Shown here one piece after another: positions 11,267-23,300 of a stretch of DNA of 64,000 bases (its first letter is position 1; every line of letters begins with the position of its first letter). The notes beneath the pieces were generated by a model. The model made no database searches. It was not told the origin of the DNA and was given only the letters and a program-made list of their open reading frames with translations. The DNA lies in NCBI RefSeq assembly GCF_901709675.1, contig NC_051095.1, positions 2,398,295-2,462,294 of the forward strand, given 5' to 3'. A program made the translations under genes and the position numbers. This stretch comes from Syngnathus acus (Eukaryota; Chordata; Actinopteri; Syngnathiformes; Syngnathidae).

Positions 11267-13202
11267 CCGGGATCACCCTAATCTGTGCTCTCTTTATCCT
11301 CATGCCAACCTTGAAAGGGCAGCTGCCAATATTGCACCGTTATTATTTTTTGGTTCCACCCCACAACTGTTTATTGTACTTTCATTAGCCGGGCTCCGTC
11401 ATTCTAATTACGCCGACATCTTTTGCGGGGGATAAAAGTTAATGAGCTTTTATGAAATAATGACTTGACCTTTTTATTTATTCATTTCCACCGACGCTTC
11501 CCTCTCCCACGTCTCCGCCTCCCTCCATGTTTGGCGGAACTTCCCTCGCGGGGTCCGACTGGCAAACAGTCTCGATAACAATTCCGGTGATTTGTCCTCA
11601 TAACTGATATAAATAAAATTTGAAATGTAATCGATGCACACTGCATTTCCTCATATCGTGAGCATTGATTGGAACAAAATGACGGGGCGGGTAAAGTCCG
11701 CCGGGTCTAAACATCTGGTCATCCTATCGTCGGCTCTGGGGTTCAAAAGATAGCGAGCTATGCATCGACACCCCCCCCGAGCGCTCAATGTGCACAGTTC
11801 CGGTTTTGGCACGACGACTCAAAGAAAATGAACCAGATGTGACTGCAGCCTAATCTCGTTCGTTAGCGTACAAGAAGCCATTTGACTCCGCTCGTTAAAG
11901 TTTGCGCTTGAGCACATCTTACACCCCGTAGAGGAGTTATGGTCACCGCTGCAAAAGCGGATGTGTCAGGAACCAATCGAGCTATTCCAAATCAAGCTCC
12001 ATCCCAAAACCCGGGATGGGAATGTGACCCGGGAGCAGACATGCGCATGCTCCGGTCACAAGGTCCGCAGTGCAGCGTTGAGCCTGCGGCCGTGCCGTGG
12101 CACTGCGGCACTTTCTCGGGCTTAAGGCCGTTCATTCCGCTTGAGACGTACACATGATCGACCTTAAGCAGTTCACATCTGGGCCCCCGACCCGCCCAGC
12201 ACGGTTCTGTTGCCCGTCAATCTGAGACAACGTCTTTGCGGCTTCTCATCGAGACAGCGGCCGGCGAAAAAAAGAATACAGAAGGAGGGAATACAGAACC
12301 AAGGAGCCGGAAGGAGGGCTATAACGACGCGGCCACTTTTTTTTTTCTCAGTCTGGTTCGCAAGAGTGAATGTGAAATGGGCTGTAGGCGTCATGCAAAG
12401 GGACAGCGTTCGGATGGGTCAGTGAGTCGCCAAATAGGACGTTCCCGCAGAATGCGCTGCGGCACACATCCAGATGGGGGGGGGGGGGGGGGGGGGATTA
12501 TTGGACCATTCTAACAACAGCAAGTGAAAAGGAAATGTTGGCGCTCTTCTCAAGACTTTCTGCAAGGTCTGACAGCTCAATTGTCTAAATGTGACAAAGT
12601 TCATTACGTGTTCTGAATATTCCTTTTCAAGATTCAACTGAGGTAAGAGCGAGACAAGAACACGTTGGGTTTCCTCACTTCACCTTTGCCATCGTTACCG
12701 GTGTCAATAATTTAGCTGGATCAAATGCTAGCTCCCTCCTCCCTGTGACACCGAATTTAGCGGGAACGGCGCTTTTGTTTTGACAGGTTGAGCTGACGGC
12801 GGGCCCTTCAGGAAGCGTAACCCGCCCCTTCCTTCCTCCAAAATTTCTTTAAAGGAAAGCGGCTCTGTGAGTGACGGATGTGTCACAGACTTTCACTGCA
12901 GTGAAAGTTGACTGGTCGGCGGCTTGCTGCCAAGTCGTAAAAAAGGCACAAAAAAAAAAGCCAAGAGGACCTCTGGAAGACACACAACAGAAGGGACTTG
13001 ACTGGTCTGTCACACAACAGGAAGCTTGACGTCACTTAGATGCAGGTCAGGAAGAATCATACCCGAGTATGATGTTATCGTGTTTTAGCCAACAAAGCCT
13101 TCGAACGTGCCAGTCAGACTAAGATCAAATTTATTGTAATGTAGCCGCTCAAACACAAAAGACAAAAAAAAAAAAAAACTAGATTTCTTCCCAAAAATTT
13201 AG
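11267..13202. other. Intronic sequence, no gene seen
   Basis: Contains a G-run of about 19 at 12477-12496 and a CRE palindrome at 13027-13034. No gene. Confidence 0.6.
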
Positions 13203-13465
13203 CGAGTGTCAAACTCATTTTTGTCACAGGCCGCATTGTATCTGATGAACTAGTTTTGAAATCAGACCAGTAAAAACTGCTCAAATATTTTGAAAAGATT
13301 AAGAGTAATCCAAATTGCTAGAAATATCTCTATCTTTTTTTAAGAGTGAAGACAATTTGTAATTTTAGTATTGACACAAAAAGTCAATGCCAAATGTATC
13401 TTTACGGACCGTATAAAATGTGGTGGGCCATATCAGGCCCCCGAGCCTCGGGTTCGACACCAATT
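13203..13465 (+). mobile_element. Non-autonomous hAT-type MITE, copy B
   Basis: Starts AGTGTCAAACTCATTTTTGT and ends GGGTTCGACACC. It shares GAAGACAATTTGTAATTTTAG and the GTAAAAACTGCTCA block with copies A and C. Confidence 0.7.
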
Positions 13466-16400
13466 GATTCAAACACTGCTTATTTCCTCGATGTCCGTTT
13501 TTCTATGCTTGTGCAATAAGTGAAGACATCACGTGAAATTTGATGCGCGGCGGTTACAAAAATGAACTAATTGTGTTTGTCTTTCTGTATTTGTTTGTTT
13601 ACGTGCTCGTTTATTTTCCAGATTACGGCGTCGGCTGTCACATTTCACGCCGGGGCCCTTCGGAGCCACCGAGGAGTCCAGACTGTTATTTCCACCTCGG
13701 CGCTCGTCTACCTGATTGCTGGCCCGCTTGTTTCCCTGCTGCCTGCCACCTGTGCCATGCTATGCGATGCCACACACACGCAAAAACACACATGGTGAAA
13801 AAGCAGGCCATCTCACAGTGGTGACTTGGCCGCGTAAACACTTCCATCTTTAGCGCTTAGGTGTCACGACGAGGGTTTAGTCTTCCGTTTGTTTTCATGT
13901 GACAAACATGTTGCAGATGGAGATTCCGCAACCCGACTTAGTTCAACATTAACACCCCAACGGAGGAGGATAACAGGATAAAGCCAAGGTTGATCCTCCA
14001 CGAGCGGCTTTGTGTGTTGTGGGATTTGTGTGTTATTGTCATGAAAAGCATCACGGCGGATTTCGTTTCGGCCGCTTCGCGAGGACCGAATGGAGTAAAA
14101 GTAAAAGCGGCACGACGCGATCGAAACCGCAGAGGAGGATCGCTCGGGAGGCCGAACGTGGCGGGAAGTCGGGTCGACTTTTTTTTATTGATGGCTTTAG
14201 CCCTACAAAGCCAAAGATATCAACGTCAAGCAGTCCTCGCCGTTTAATATTGCGGCGAATCGCCGTGCGGGGATGATGTGGCTCCAAGTCCACCAGGAAA
14301 AATAATCCACTCCTTGTTCCCGCCATTGCCCGCTTGATAGGTAATGAGATAGCGCCGTTTCATCACACGCCGGTCCGGCGTGATTGTCAGCGGCCGACGG
14401 AAGATCCCGTCGCGGCGGAAATGAAACCACGGGGTCCGTTTGGTTTTGAAAATGAAAAAAAGGCTCGGAATTCTTTGTCACGTTCATGAAAAATGTCTTC
14501 ACTAAAAGCATGATTTCCAAATATAATGACTGACTTTGTATGACTTTGTTACGATGACGGAGTTAATTTAATCCATGGCTGCACAACGAGCATTGTTTAT
14601 TCAGACGCCGAGACGCGCGCCTTGTCTAGCGTTAATGCGCGGCTTAGCGTCACGTCGCGACAACAGCTAGCAGACGGAGGGAGCAGTGTCCATTGTTGAA
14701 GACAACAAAAAAACTTGGCACCGGCCCCGGGCATAACGAGATTAACCCTATTTTGGCGTCAACGGCATTTACAGTGAAATGGTGTAATTCGCAGCATCGG
14801 GGATGACCTCGCCTCATAGACGTATCGCCTGGCAACAAGCCCGCGTAGCTAGCCAGAGAATAAGACGAGAAAAGGCCGACCAGTGTCATCCAAAGCCAAA
14901 AATGCGTCAGTCCGGTTTGGCAAATAAAAGACTTTTGATGAAGAGACAGTCAATATTTACCTTTCCTGGCCAGGATAGGTGTCAATGTTTATGCTAATGT
15001 GTGATGAATTGCACTGGCTGTGAAATAATATGGCGGCAGTAAAGAGAGATCAATATTGTGGAAGGAAAGTTTTGGCACCTTAAAGTTTCTGGAAAGTGAT
15101 TTTTTTTTTCCCCCTAAATTTGAAACCCTCCAGTAACTGTCATGTACGGCCTATATAAAATTGTCTTGAGGCTTTTACACACTGCAACAACGAGGCACTC
15201 TAAAGCCCCTGTCCCGACTGTCACGTTAGACTCCGCCCCCTTGCCCTACCACCTCTCAGTCACACGCGCACACTCGTGGCCGACGACGACGCGCTCTAAA
15301 GCAGCCGTCTGATGTGCACGCACTCGTGGCCAACGACGAGGCGCTCTAACGCGGTCACGCTAGCAAACTATCCAAAGGGAAAGCGCATTTTTTTGAGTGT
15401 AGGTTTCAAATCGACAAAAAATTCTAAATTCTCTTGACAGGGTCTTGAAGAAACAAACTGCAGTCAAATGTTTATGCTGCCCTGAATGAACAGCATTCAT
15501 AATGAAGTCTTTTTTTTGGCGCTACTAGCATAACCAGCGTGGGATTTGAGTGACAGCAGCAGAAGCAGTTTGCGTTTTGGCAGTCGGTGCTCATTTCCTT
15601 TGTAATTTGGTGACTCTGGCGCCACATTAACACCATAGGCGGTCTTGTCACTCGCAAATCACATTGATTGAATAAACAAATCCGTCATCAGCTTTGATTC
15701 AGGAACCAGATCAGAATGCAAAGAGGCGCCGTCGCCACACGAGCAATCGCGACGACTTCCGCGAGTTTGCCAAGTTGGAGCGTCAAGTGGGTGTCAGGCG
15801 CTCGCTCGCTCGCTCCTCCACAACTGACAGCGGGATTTAATTGTATCTGACAGACGCTCGCCCGGGCGGCCGTGCACCTCGGAGCCAACCGAGGTCTCAC
15901 CTGACAGACTCGCGCGAGGGAAGCGCTGGGCTGGAAAACATTCGATTGACACCCTTGCTGGAGGCCACTCGTTTCCCGCATGGCCGGCGTCTTGCGCGGC
16001 GGAATTTTGTCGCATTTTATACGAATCGGGAAGCTACACGGTTGCCATGAAAAAGTAACTTACGGATTCAATGTGAGTTACATGACTGTGTTAATCAAAG
16101 TGAAAACCCAGTCTGGTATTTTTGGGACGCATTTACAAAGCACGTAGCGTAGCGATCGGCATGTAGCGGTAATCGTATCCCTTGGATAATAATCGTTTCC
16201 AAACGTTCATTTCATGCAGTTTGTATTCAAATAAATGTAACAGGAGATAAATCATGTCTGGCTTGAAGAAATGTGCGGAAGGCAAATGCGCGGAACAAAA
16301 CAAACCAGAAGGTCAATTTCAAGATGACAAAACCACTGAAGGACAAAAATTCCCTGTTCGCAAATCTCAATTTGCGTATACCAGGCGAGACCTCGGTTGG

Positions 16401-18568
16401 CTCCAAAAAATCTGTCCGATCTGTCAATTTGAATCTTAGCGCTCAGTGATCATCTATTAAATTCTGAATGAATTATATATTCATTCCTGCTGTCCACTTG
16501 TTTGTCGAAAATGAATAAATACATCACCGAACGGGCAGTCGGCCATAATGACCCAATTTACCAACGCCGAGCCAAGAACACGTCTGAAGAAAAATTAAGA
16601 CGGAGCGAATGTTTTGTTTTTTTCTGCTCCGCTGCTCCGTTTCCAAAGGACAAACGTTTCCCGCAGTCACTGAAGCGCCGCATTGCTATTCAGCTCTCAA
16701 TTGAGCTTCTATCCGCCACGCGGCAATTTGACACGGAGCGCACAGACAGGCGGAGAGGAAGACGGAAAGTCGAGCAGCAGGAGGAGGCTGGCTGGCTGGC
16801 TGGCGAGAGTACGGCGACTACGGCTAACCAGCAGTGACATCATTTTGCGCGCTATCAAGGCTGCCTTGAACAACAGACGCGAGTGAATTAAGCAGCTTTT
16901 GTGAAGCTGCTGAAAGGTTGCTCAGCGCTTCCCACGTGGCAACTTGATCGCAATCAGGGCCGTACCGTGATTACGTTCTGGCCACAAAGCAATCTGTCCA
17001 AAGCAAAGAGAGCAGTTGCTATTTGGAAAATAAGACATATGGGTGGAAATGACTCATTCATTCATCCACCACTTTTATGTATTTATCGCGATAGGAAAGA
17101 ATGTGTACCGTCTTAAAATGTTATGTGAGTAAAAGTCTGAACGTATCTGACCGTTGCTGTACTTTAGTTTTTGTTTTTTTATATTAAGTTGCTTAAATAT
17201 GCCAATGAGGGGCGAACATTTGCAACGGTTGGCAAAAGTAGCCAAAGCGATTTACTCACCAAACATTCGCCAACGGTTTTAGTGGTTTTTTTTTGTTGTT
17301 GTGAGGAAATTTTGAATATGTTCAAAATTCCCTTGCAAAAAGAAAACTGGTGAACCTGCTATAAAAATAAAAATAGAATAAATAGAAGAGAATTTTAAAT
17401 GTTTTTTTGTTTGGTTTATCCCCAAAATAAATAAATAAATAAAAATATCATATATAACATATAAATATAATAATAATATTAATAATAATAATAATAATGA
17501 ATAAATAATGTAGTGAGATGTGAGCATTTTTCTTTAGGTAGACTAACCGAGTATTTGTATTCCGTTACAAGACAAGGCTGATGGAAAGTGTGCCACTGAA
17601 CTCCTGTCACATCATGCCAACGCTTTTACCCCCATTGTTAATCATTGGAGTTGAGCAAAATCCATTTCAGAATTTGTCAGCGTGAAACAAATAGGTGGGG
17701 AGGGGAGCTAGATGTAAGCGCGGCGGGAGCCAAAGTGCTGACAGTGGTCAAAGGTAAAAAAAAATATAAAAATAAAAAAGAAGAGATAAGTGTGGGGGGG
17801 GAGAGAGAGAGATAGAGAGAGAAAATGTCTTGTTGGGAGGTGAAGAAGAGATGGAGAACCCAGATAGCCTTGAGAGGAGGGGGGAGGGGCAGCGCCGGCG
17901 AGCTGGATGAATGTGCAGCCGAGGCACAAGCACAGAAGATATGGAAATGGGATGTGTCAGGGAGGGAGGAAGGAGGAGGTCGAAAACGTAAGCGAGTTTG
18001 ACACGAGCTGACAGCACAGGAGAACTTGAAGCAGCTAAAGAGACAAAAGGCCCGCAAAGAAAAGAAAACCAACAGTGTTTGATATCTCTAAACTCCGCCG
18101 TCTGCGCTCTTTCAAAGACTCATCGTGTCACATCTATTTCAACCGTTCAATAAAAACGCGCCGTCGAAATAAGATGTGCTCCAAGAGAGTGAATCCTTCC
18201 TCTGGGCCCCTTGATGGCTTTAAATGGACTTTAACCTCGAGTCCTTCTTGTACTCCATTGGGCCACCTCACCCCGAGGAACTCAATCAAGTGCGGGATAT
18301 CGTTGCAAAGCCAAGAAAATACCTCATACTGCTCGTGCCCATTGGTTATCTATAAGATCCCGCAAGGAGCTGAATAAAATATGACTTTTGGAAGTCGAGA
18401 CCGAGACAAGATCAAGAACGTATATCCGGGTGAAAAATCACACACGGTGAGCAGGATCTTTTTTTTTTTGGCAACAAAAACAAATTCTCCTATGGCATTT
18501 GTGAAATAGTACGGTGAAACTGCACTCCAGGCATAAGGAAGCCCAGGCTGCTACTTTTCTCACTGAAA
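13466..18568. other. Intronic sequence with dispersed and purine-rich repeats, no gene
   Basis: Holds three copies of an ACGAGGCGCTCTAA-like motif at about 15186-15350 (a relative is at 45434-45490), an AT microsatellite at 17420-17512, and a 250-bp GGA/GAGA-rich strand at about 17750-17995. A GTAAGT donor-like site at about 16061 on the minus strand lacks a good acceptor. Confidence 0.6.
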
Positions 18569-18985
18569 ACTAGTACAGGCCTGCTCAAGACCAAGCGAGA
18601 ACTGGTACAGGCCTGATCAGGACCAAGCGAGAACTAGTACAGGCCTGATGAAGACCAAGCGACAACTGGTACAGGCCTGATCGAGACTAAGCGAGAACTA
18701 GTACAGGCCTGATCAAGACCGGACGAGAACTGGTACTAGGCCTGATCAGGACCAAGCGACAACTGGTACAGGCCTGATCGAGACTAAGCGAGAACTAGTA
18801 CAGTCCTGATCAAGACCTAACGAGAACTGGTACAGGCCTGATCAGGACCAAGCGACAACTGGTACAGGCCTGATCGAGACTAAGCGAGAACTAGTACAGT
18901 CCTGATCAAGACCTAACGAGAACTGGTACAGGCCTGATCAGGACCAAGCAAGAACTAGTACCTGCCTGATCTCAACTAGTCTTAA
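18569..18985. repeat. 32-bp minisatellite, 13 units, with 96-bp higher-order period
   Basis: Units start at 18569, 18601, 18633, 18665, 18697, 18729, 18762, 18794, 18826, 18858, 18890, 18922 and 18954. Each reads ACTGGTACAGGCCTGATCAG plus about 12 bases. Variant units recur every third copy: 18762-18857 is repeated at 18858-18953 with very few changes. Many units contain the palindromes ACTAGT, AGGCCT and TGATCA. The array is inside the intron, 300 bp from the neurexin donor. Confidence 0.95.
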
Positions 18986-19285
18986 TAAAAAAAAAAAAAC
19001 TCATAGCCCTCATCCTGTCTAAGATTGAGACAGTCCTTCATTTTCAAAACAACCCAGACCCTTTAAAAGTGGCCTCGGGACCAAGATCAACCTCAAGAAC
19101 TACATTATGAGGCCTTGCTACTCAGGTAGATCTACCAAGATGTTACATCCTAATTAATCACCGCTATCCAACAAAACCTGAACAATATATGTACAATAAT
19201 GCAACAATGAATGTAGAGTCTTGAAAACTGAAATTGGTTTCTGGAAGACGAAAGATACTTTTCAAAGACAGGTTTGGTCACTTAC
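18986..19285 (-). other. Proximal intron after the neurexin exon
   Basis: Carries the 5' splice site: the minus strand reads GTAAGTGACC from 19285 leftward. A poly-A run at about 18988-19000 closes the minisatellite. Nothing else seen. Confidence 0.8.
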
Positions 19286-19997
19286 CTTCCTTGCAGTATT
19301 TCCCCCTGAAGCGGGTGTGGGTGCAGTCGCATTGAACCTCTCCATATTGGATCGAGCAAAAGCCTCCATTGAAGCAGGGATTCTGTTTGGTACACAGGTA
19401 CTCCAGGTCGCTCTGGATGCCCTGGCTGTTCAGCAGGGTGGGGGGTGTCTCTCCCACTTTCAGGTTGGAGATCAAGCCCATGAAGGGGGGCTCATACTTG
19501 ACCGTGCTGGAGGTGAGCGCCGAGAGGCGTACGTCGGGCGGGATCCCGCCCACAAAGAGGTCGCTGACCACGGCCATCTCCTTGCGCTTGGACTTGACCT
19601 CCGCCACTTTGGTCTCGCCGTCCACCATCAGGAGGGTCTCCCGGTAGTTGCGGGTGAGCAAGACCATGTGCCAGCGGTCGTCGTTGACCCGCGTCTCCAG
19701 GTGTGAAACGGCCGGCTCGGCGCAGTGGATGGCGAAGCGCAGCTGGAGGCGTCCGCCGGCGATCAGCAGCTCCAGAAAGTCGCAGTTGCCGCCGTCGTCC
19801 AGGTAGAGCACGAGAGCTTTGCTGATGTTGCTCTTCAGGCTGAAGCTCAACTCGCCCACCGAGCCGGCTTCCCAGCGGCCGTAGCGAGCCCACTGGCCGG
19901 GCGCCCCCCCAAACTCCAGCGTCCTCGCTCTGGAGAGCAGGCTGAGCAGGGCCAGTGCCAACAAGGGCCACCATGGGAATCTCAAGCCCCTTATCAT
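19286..19997 (-). CDS. nrxn2: Alpha-neurexin-2, first coding exon (partial CDS: signal peptide, LNS1, EGF-A)
   Basis: Neurexins are presynaptic single-pass adhesion receptors; the LNS and EGF-like domains are extracellular and bind postsynaptic partners. This exon encodes 237 codons plus one base. Residues 1-26 are a signal peptide with a leucine-rich core. LNS1 follows, opening LEFGGAPGQWARY, with an N-glycosylation site at Asn57 and a cysteine pair at 72 and 92. The motif DLFVGGIPPDVRLSALT is at 147-162. The EGF-like repeat has six cysteines at 202, 208, 214, 223, 225 and 235. ELSFSL, DDRWHMVLLTR and STVKYEPPF resemble NRXN2 more than NRXN1 or NRXN3; this comparison is from memory of the family. 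The start is supported by an in-frame TAA two codons upstream (20001-20003). The exon ends GAAG|GTAAGT, splitting a codon after its first base (phase 1). Whether this is nrxn2a or nrxn2b cannot be decided. The remaining exons lie beyond position 1. Confidence 0.95.
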
Positions 19998-20164
19998 GAT
20001 TTAAGAGGTAGGATTTTTTTTTTTTTTGCTGCAGTCAATAGATTTGAAATGTGAGTAATAATTATTCACTCTTGGGAGCTACGTGAGAAAAAGCCTAGCA
20101 GGGGTCTTTTTTTTTCCCTCCAAATTTCCTGACGACTCAGCAGTTCTTTCCAGATCTCCCTGAT

Positions 20165-20206
20165 CTAATTCTTTGTCCTTATCCTAACTCTCCTTCGCCT
20201 CTCCAT
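20165..20206 (-). other. uORF 3 in nrxn2 5' UTR (13 codons, Arg-rich)
   Basis: ATG in the context CTGATGG followed by a very basic peptide (MERRRRVRIRTKN) and TAG. It lies in the 5' UTR under either acceptor choice, so it is the most secure of the three uORFs. The peptide matches nothing I know. Confidence 0.45.
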
Positions 20207-20315
20207 CAGTTGGTGCCTCTTAGATTCTGAGGAACGGAATGAAAAATAAGAGACGAGGAAGGGGAGGTTGGGGCGAGTTCTTCTTGGTCTCTCTCGGACC
20301 AAAGAGCTCCTGATT

Positions 20316-20330
20316 TCAGTGGACAGCCAT
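20316..20330 (-). other. uORF 2 in nrxn2 5' UTR (MAVH-stop)
   Basis: ATG in the context AAAATGG, with A at -3 and G at +4, which is a good Kozak context. It is followed by three codons and TGA. A minimal uORF in this context could lower initiation at the neurexin ATG. Confidence 0.4.
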
Positions 20331-20351
20331 TTTTGTCTGGAGCGAGACGAA

Positions 20352-20366
20352 TTAGGTGAGTCCCAT
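20352..20366 (-). other. uORF 1 in nrxn2 5' UTR (MGLT-stop)
   Basis: A four-codon upstream ORF on the neurexin strand, present only if the acceptor at 20389 is used. Its last codons overlap a CTCACC that also resembles a splice signal on the other strand. Confidence 0.4.
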
Positions 20367-20388
20367 CGTGATGGGGGCGAGGCAAGAC

Positions 20389-23300
20389 CTGGGAAAGACA
20401 GAAAGAACAGTTTCAGGTATATTCAGTAAGTCCATGGTGCAAATGAGTATTGTTTGGCCTTGACGGAGGTGGGCCCGATGAATGCGGATCTTAAGACGTG
20501 CGAATCACACATCTATGCAGCTGGTCATTAGCGATAGCAAACATACGCGTAGCCTTGAATCCGGCGCTTAAGTGCTAAAGTTGGCGGCAATACATTTCTG
20601 GCTTTCTTTGGGTGATGCTTATATTAATCGGGAAGAGAAGGCACAATCTTCTGCTTGGAATGTAATGATTATTTTTTTCTAATTTGATGCCATGTGTGCC
20701 AGACTGATGGCGCGACAAATGCGTGAGCGATCAAATCTGTTGTTTTGGTCTCAGTCCGTCTGTGTTTGCCGACGAGGCAACCCTGTGACATCCGAAAGCT
20801 TTTCCAACAAACGGGCTCAAACTGAATATTTGACTTTCTCGTGTTACTGATTTTGCTGACTGGCAAAAGTCAAGGACAGCAAAGACTGGAGGCATAACGG
20901 CGTCTCTGTGGATGAAGCTCATGATGCCAACGCTTTGATTGTGCTTGCAGCCCTTACGGAGTCATTTCATTAGGGACTTGAATTCATACGAATAGTTCAA
21001 ATATTGTCGTTTGAATCAAACGGAAGGATTTCAGTCACCCGTCAAAAATGTAAAGGACTAAATCCAGCGCGTTCCGTTTTGTGCCCCGATCCGTCTCAGC
21101 TGTTGCCTTAAAAAAAAAAGAAAAGACGGCTCTCTCAGTGGCATCACGAGAGGCAAGTTGAGTGAAAGAGCAGTCTACACACCCTGACCCGACTCCTTGT
21201 CAAATCGACGCCTCGAGACTGCTGCACGCTCATGTGAGCGAGAAGCGACCTATTTCCTCCCCCCCATCAACCCCGTGGGAGACGTTGGCATCGGGATCAC
21301 CCCCCCACTCCCCTCCCCCATCACTTGAGGACTCTATGGCGCAAACTGTCCCATTTCATATCTTGACATCATCACTTGTGGCAAAGTTAGACTTTGTAAT
21401 ATCTGACATGTGTAACAAAGCATAAACACCTCCAGATTTTCTTTCAGACTCAACACAGGACACTGGAATTATATATCCTCGCCACTCGGCGTTTACTTTG
21501 CGCCTCATTTCCCATTCTGACGTCTACAATGGCTTTGAAAAAGTCCTATTGTAATAATCCAGACAAAGACTAAAGGAACTATAGCTCAAACACATATTTA
21601 CATATCCATCGGTGTGCACAAGCATCAGTGTGCGAGGATTATACGCATTTAATACACACTTACGACTCGAGCCAGACACACACACGCACACACACACTCC
21701 GGCGCAGGCAGGAGTCATTAATCCTATCCTGTAAGAAGCTCAGCGGGGAAGCATCCGTCAGCATGAAGCCGCTGCCGCCGCGCTCTAATTAACCAGAGAC
21801 TCACGTCGAGAAACTTTTAATATTCGGCATGGGCAGCGTGCAAAAAAAAAACATAAGTGGCGTCGGGCAAATTTAGGGTAAAAAAAAGTGCCGCTTAGTC
21901 ATTTCAGAGGAAAGAAGTCTTGGCAACAAGAAGGGGAAGATTGGAAGACGATGTTTTGTCTCAACGAAAACAAACAGGAAAGTGAAACCTAAGGAAAAGA
22001 GCCCATCTTCCTTGGGGGAGGTAATAAAGTGAAACGCCAAACTGGCTTTTGGAGCCCCTCCAGATGCGAGCGAGCTCCGGCGGTTGCTTGGATGGGCCTC
22101 GTCATCTCTAAGCCGCCAGTAGAACGGCGCCGCTAACTGCTTTTATCCCCGATGAGGAGATGCTAATGAAGCAGATCAAGAGCTTTAGCCTTGCCGTTAG
22201 CGCGGCAGATTAATCTCGACTTTGAGCCGCCGCGAGTCCTCGTTGCTTCGCCGTTGTGGCGACGATACCTTGACGAGGTGACGGAATACGGTTGAATTGT
22301 CGTTTCGGGTGCTTTGACCCCAAGGCGTGCATGTTTAGGAAGGCTAGTTTTCAAAATATAGAAATATTTCCTCAACGTAGCGGGGACGTGACGGGTGAAT
22401 CGCGATTGTTTGGAATTTTTCATTGGTGTTCATTTTTTATTTCGTTTCGACTTTTTTTTTAATTCAGTTAGTTGTAATTTGTTTTTTAGCTTTTTGGTGG
22501 GTTTTATTGAGGAAAATGCTTTATTTGAGCCCAGTTTTTATTAGTTTCAGTAATATTTTTAATGTTCTTTTTTTATTTTTTTCGTTATTTTTTTTCTTTA
22601 TTTTTTTATTTTTTATTTATTATTTTATTATTCAGTTAGTTGTAATTCGATTTTAGAACAATTTTCTTTAGTTTTGGGTGGTTTTTATTGAGGAAAATGC
22701 TTTATATAAGTTCAGTTTTTAGTAGTTTCAGTATTAGTTTTAATGATCTGTTTATTGAGTGCAAGTTAAAAAAAAAAAAAAAAAAAGGCTGATTAAATAT
22801 CAAGTAATAAAGTCAACTACGATACTCAAACAACTGTTTGGTCTTCCCTCTTCTGTTGGGAAGCACAGCAATAATAAAATAAAATAAATAAAAATAATAA
22901 TAATAAACAGAAAATAAATATATTTAAAATGAAAGCTCATGTACGACATTAATTGACAAAGACAATTTTTCAGCACAATTACCCAAAGTCATTTTCATTT
23001 GTATTTAATTTGGTTTAAAAAAAAAAAAAAAACATTTTAGCTTTAGCTACTTTTCATTAACAGGAACAGGGTGGATGAAGCGAGGTAACATTTCATCGAT
23101 TTCTGCCACATGGGGCGAGCTTTGCATGTGGAATGTTCAAGCGCCATCCAAGGCAGCTGGGGGGCAACTCCAGCTTGTTTACACGATGCAACTTTATCTC
23201 TCTGCGGAAGATACTCAACAACTTCCTGTTGCGATGTTGTGCATGCGTGAAATGCTCGCTGCGGGCGACGAGGGAATATGGCCGATTAGGTTGGAGTGCG

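Larger units (their letters stand above)
19998..20388 (-). other. nrxn2: Probable 5' UTR portion of the nrxn2 first coding exon
   Basis: Reading leftward on the minus strand, a pyrimidine-rich tract ending CTTTCCCAG at 20389 makes a strong 3' splice site, giving an exon of 19286-20388. A second, weaker acceptor (CGTTCCTCAG) would start the exon at 20226. Alpha-neurexin genes in mammals also begin with a noncoding exon followed by an exon carrying a 5' UTR and the start codon. The segment is purine-rich and has an A-run just before the ATG. It holds three short uORFs, listed separately. The exact boundary needs RNA evidence. Confidence 0.55.

Noticed and set aside
15907-15936. 30-nt minus-strand exon-like segment ending TCAG|GTGAGACC
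   Set aside because: The acceptor AATGTTTTCCAG has a weak pyrimidine tract; encoded residues resemble nothing in neurexins.
19221-19974. Long open frames opposite or offset to the neurexin exon (161 aa plus, 160 aa minus, 109 aa plus)
   Set aside because: They follow from the GC-rich third positions of the real exon; only the 239-codon minus frame shows family motifs.
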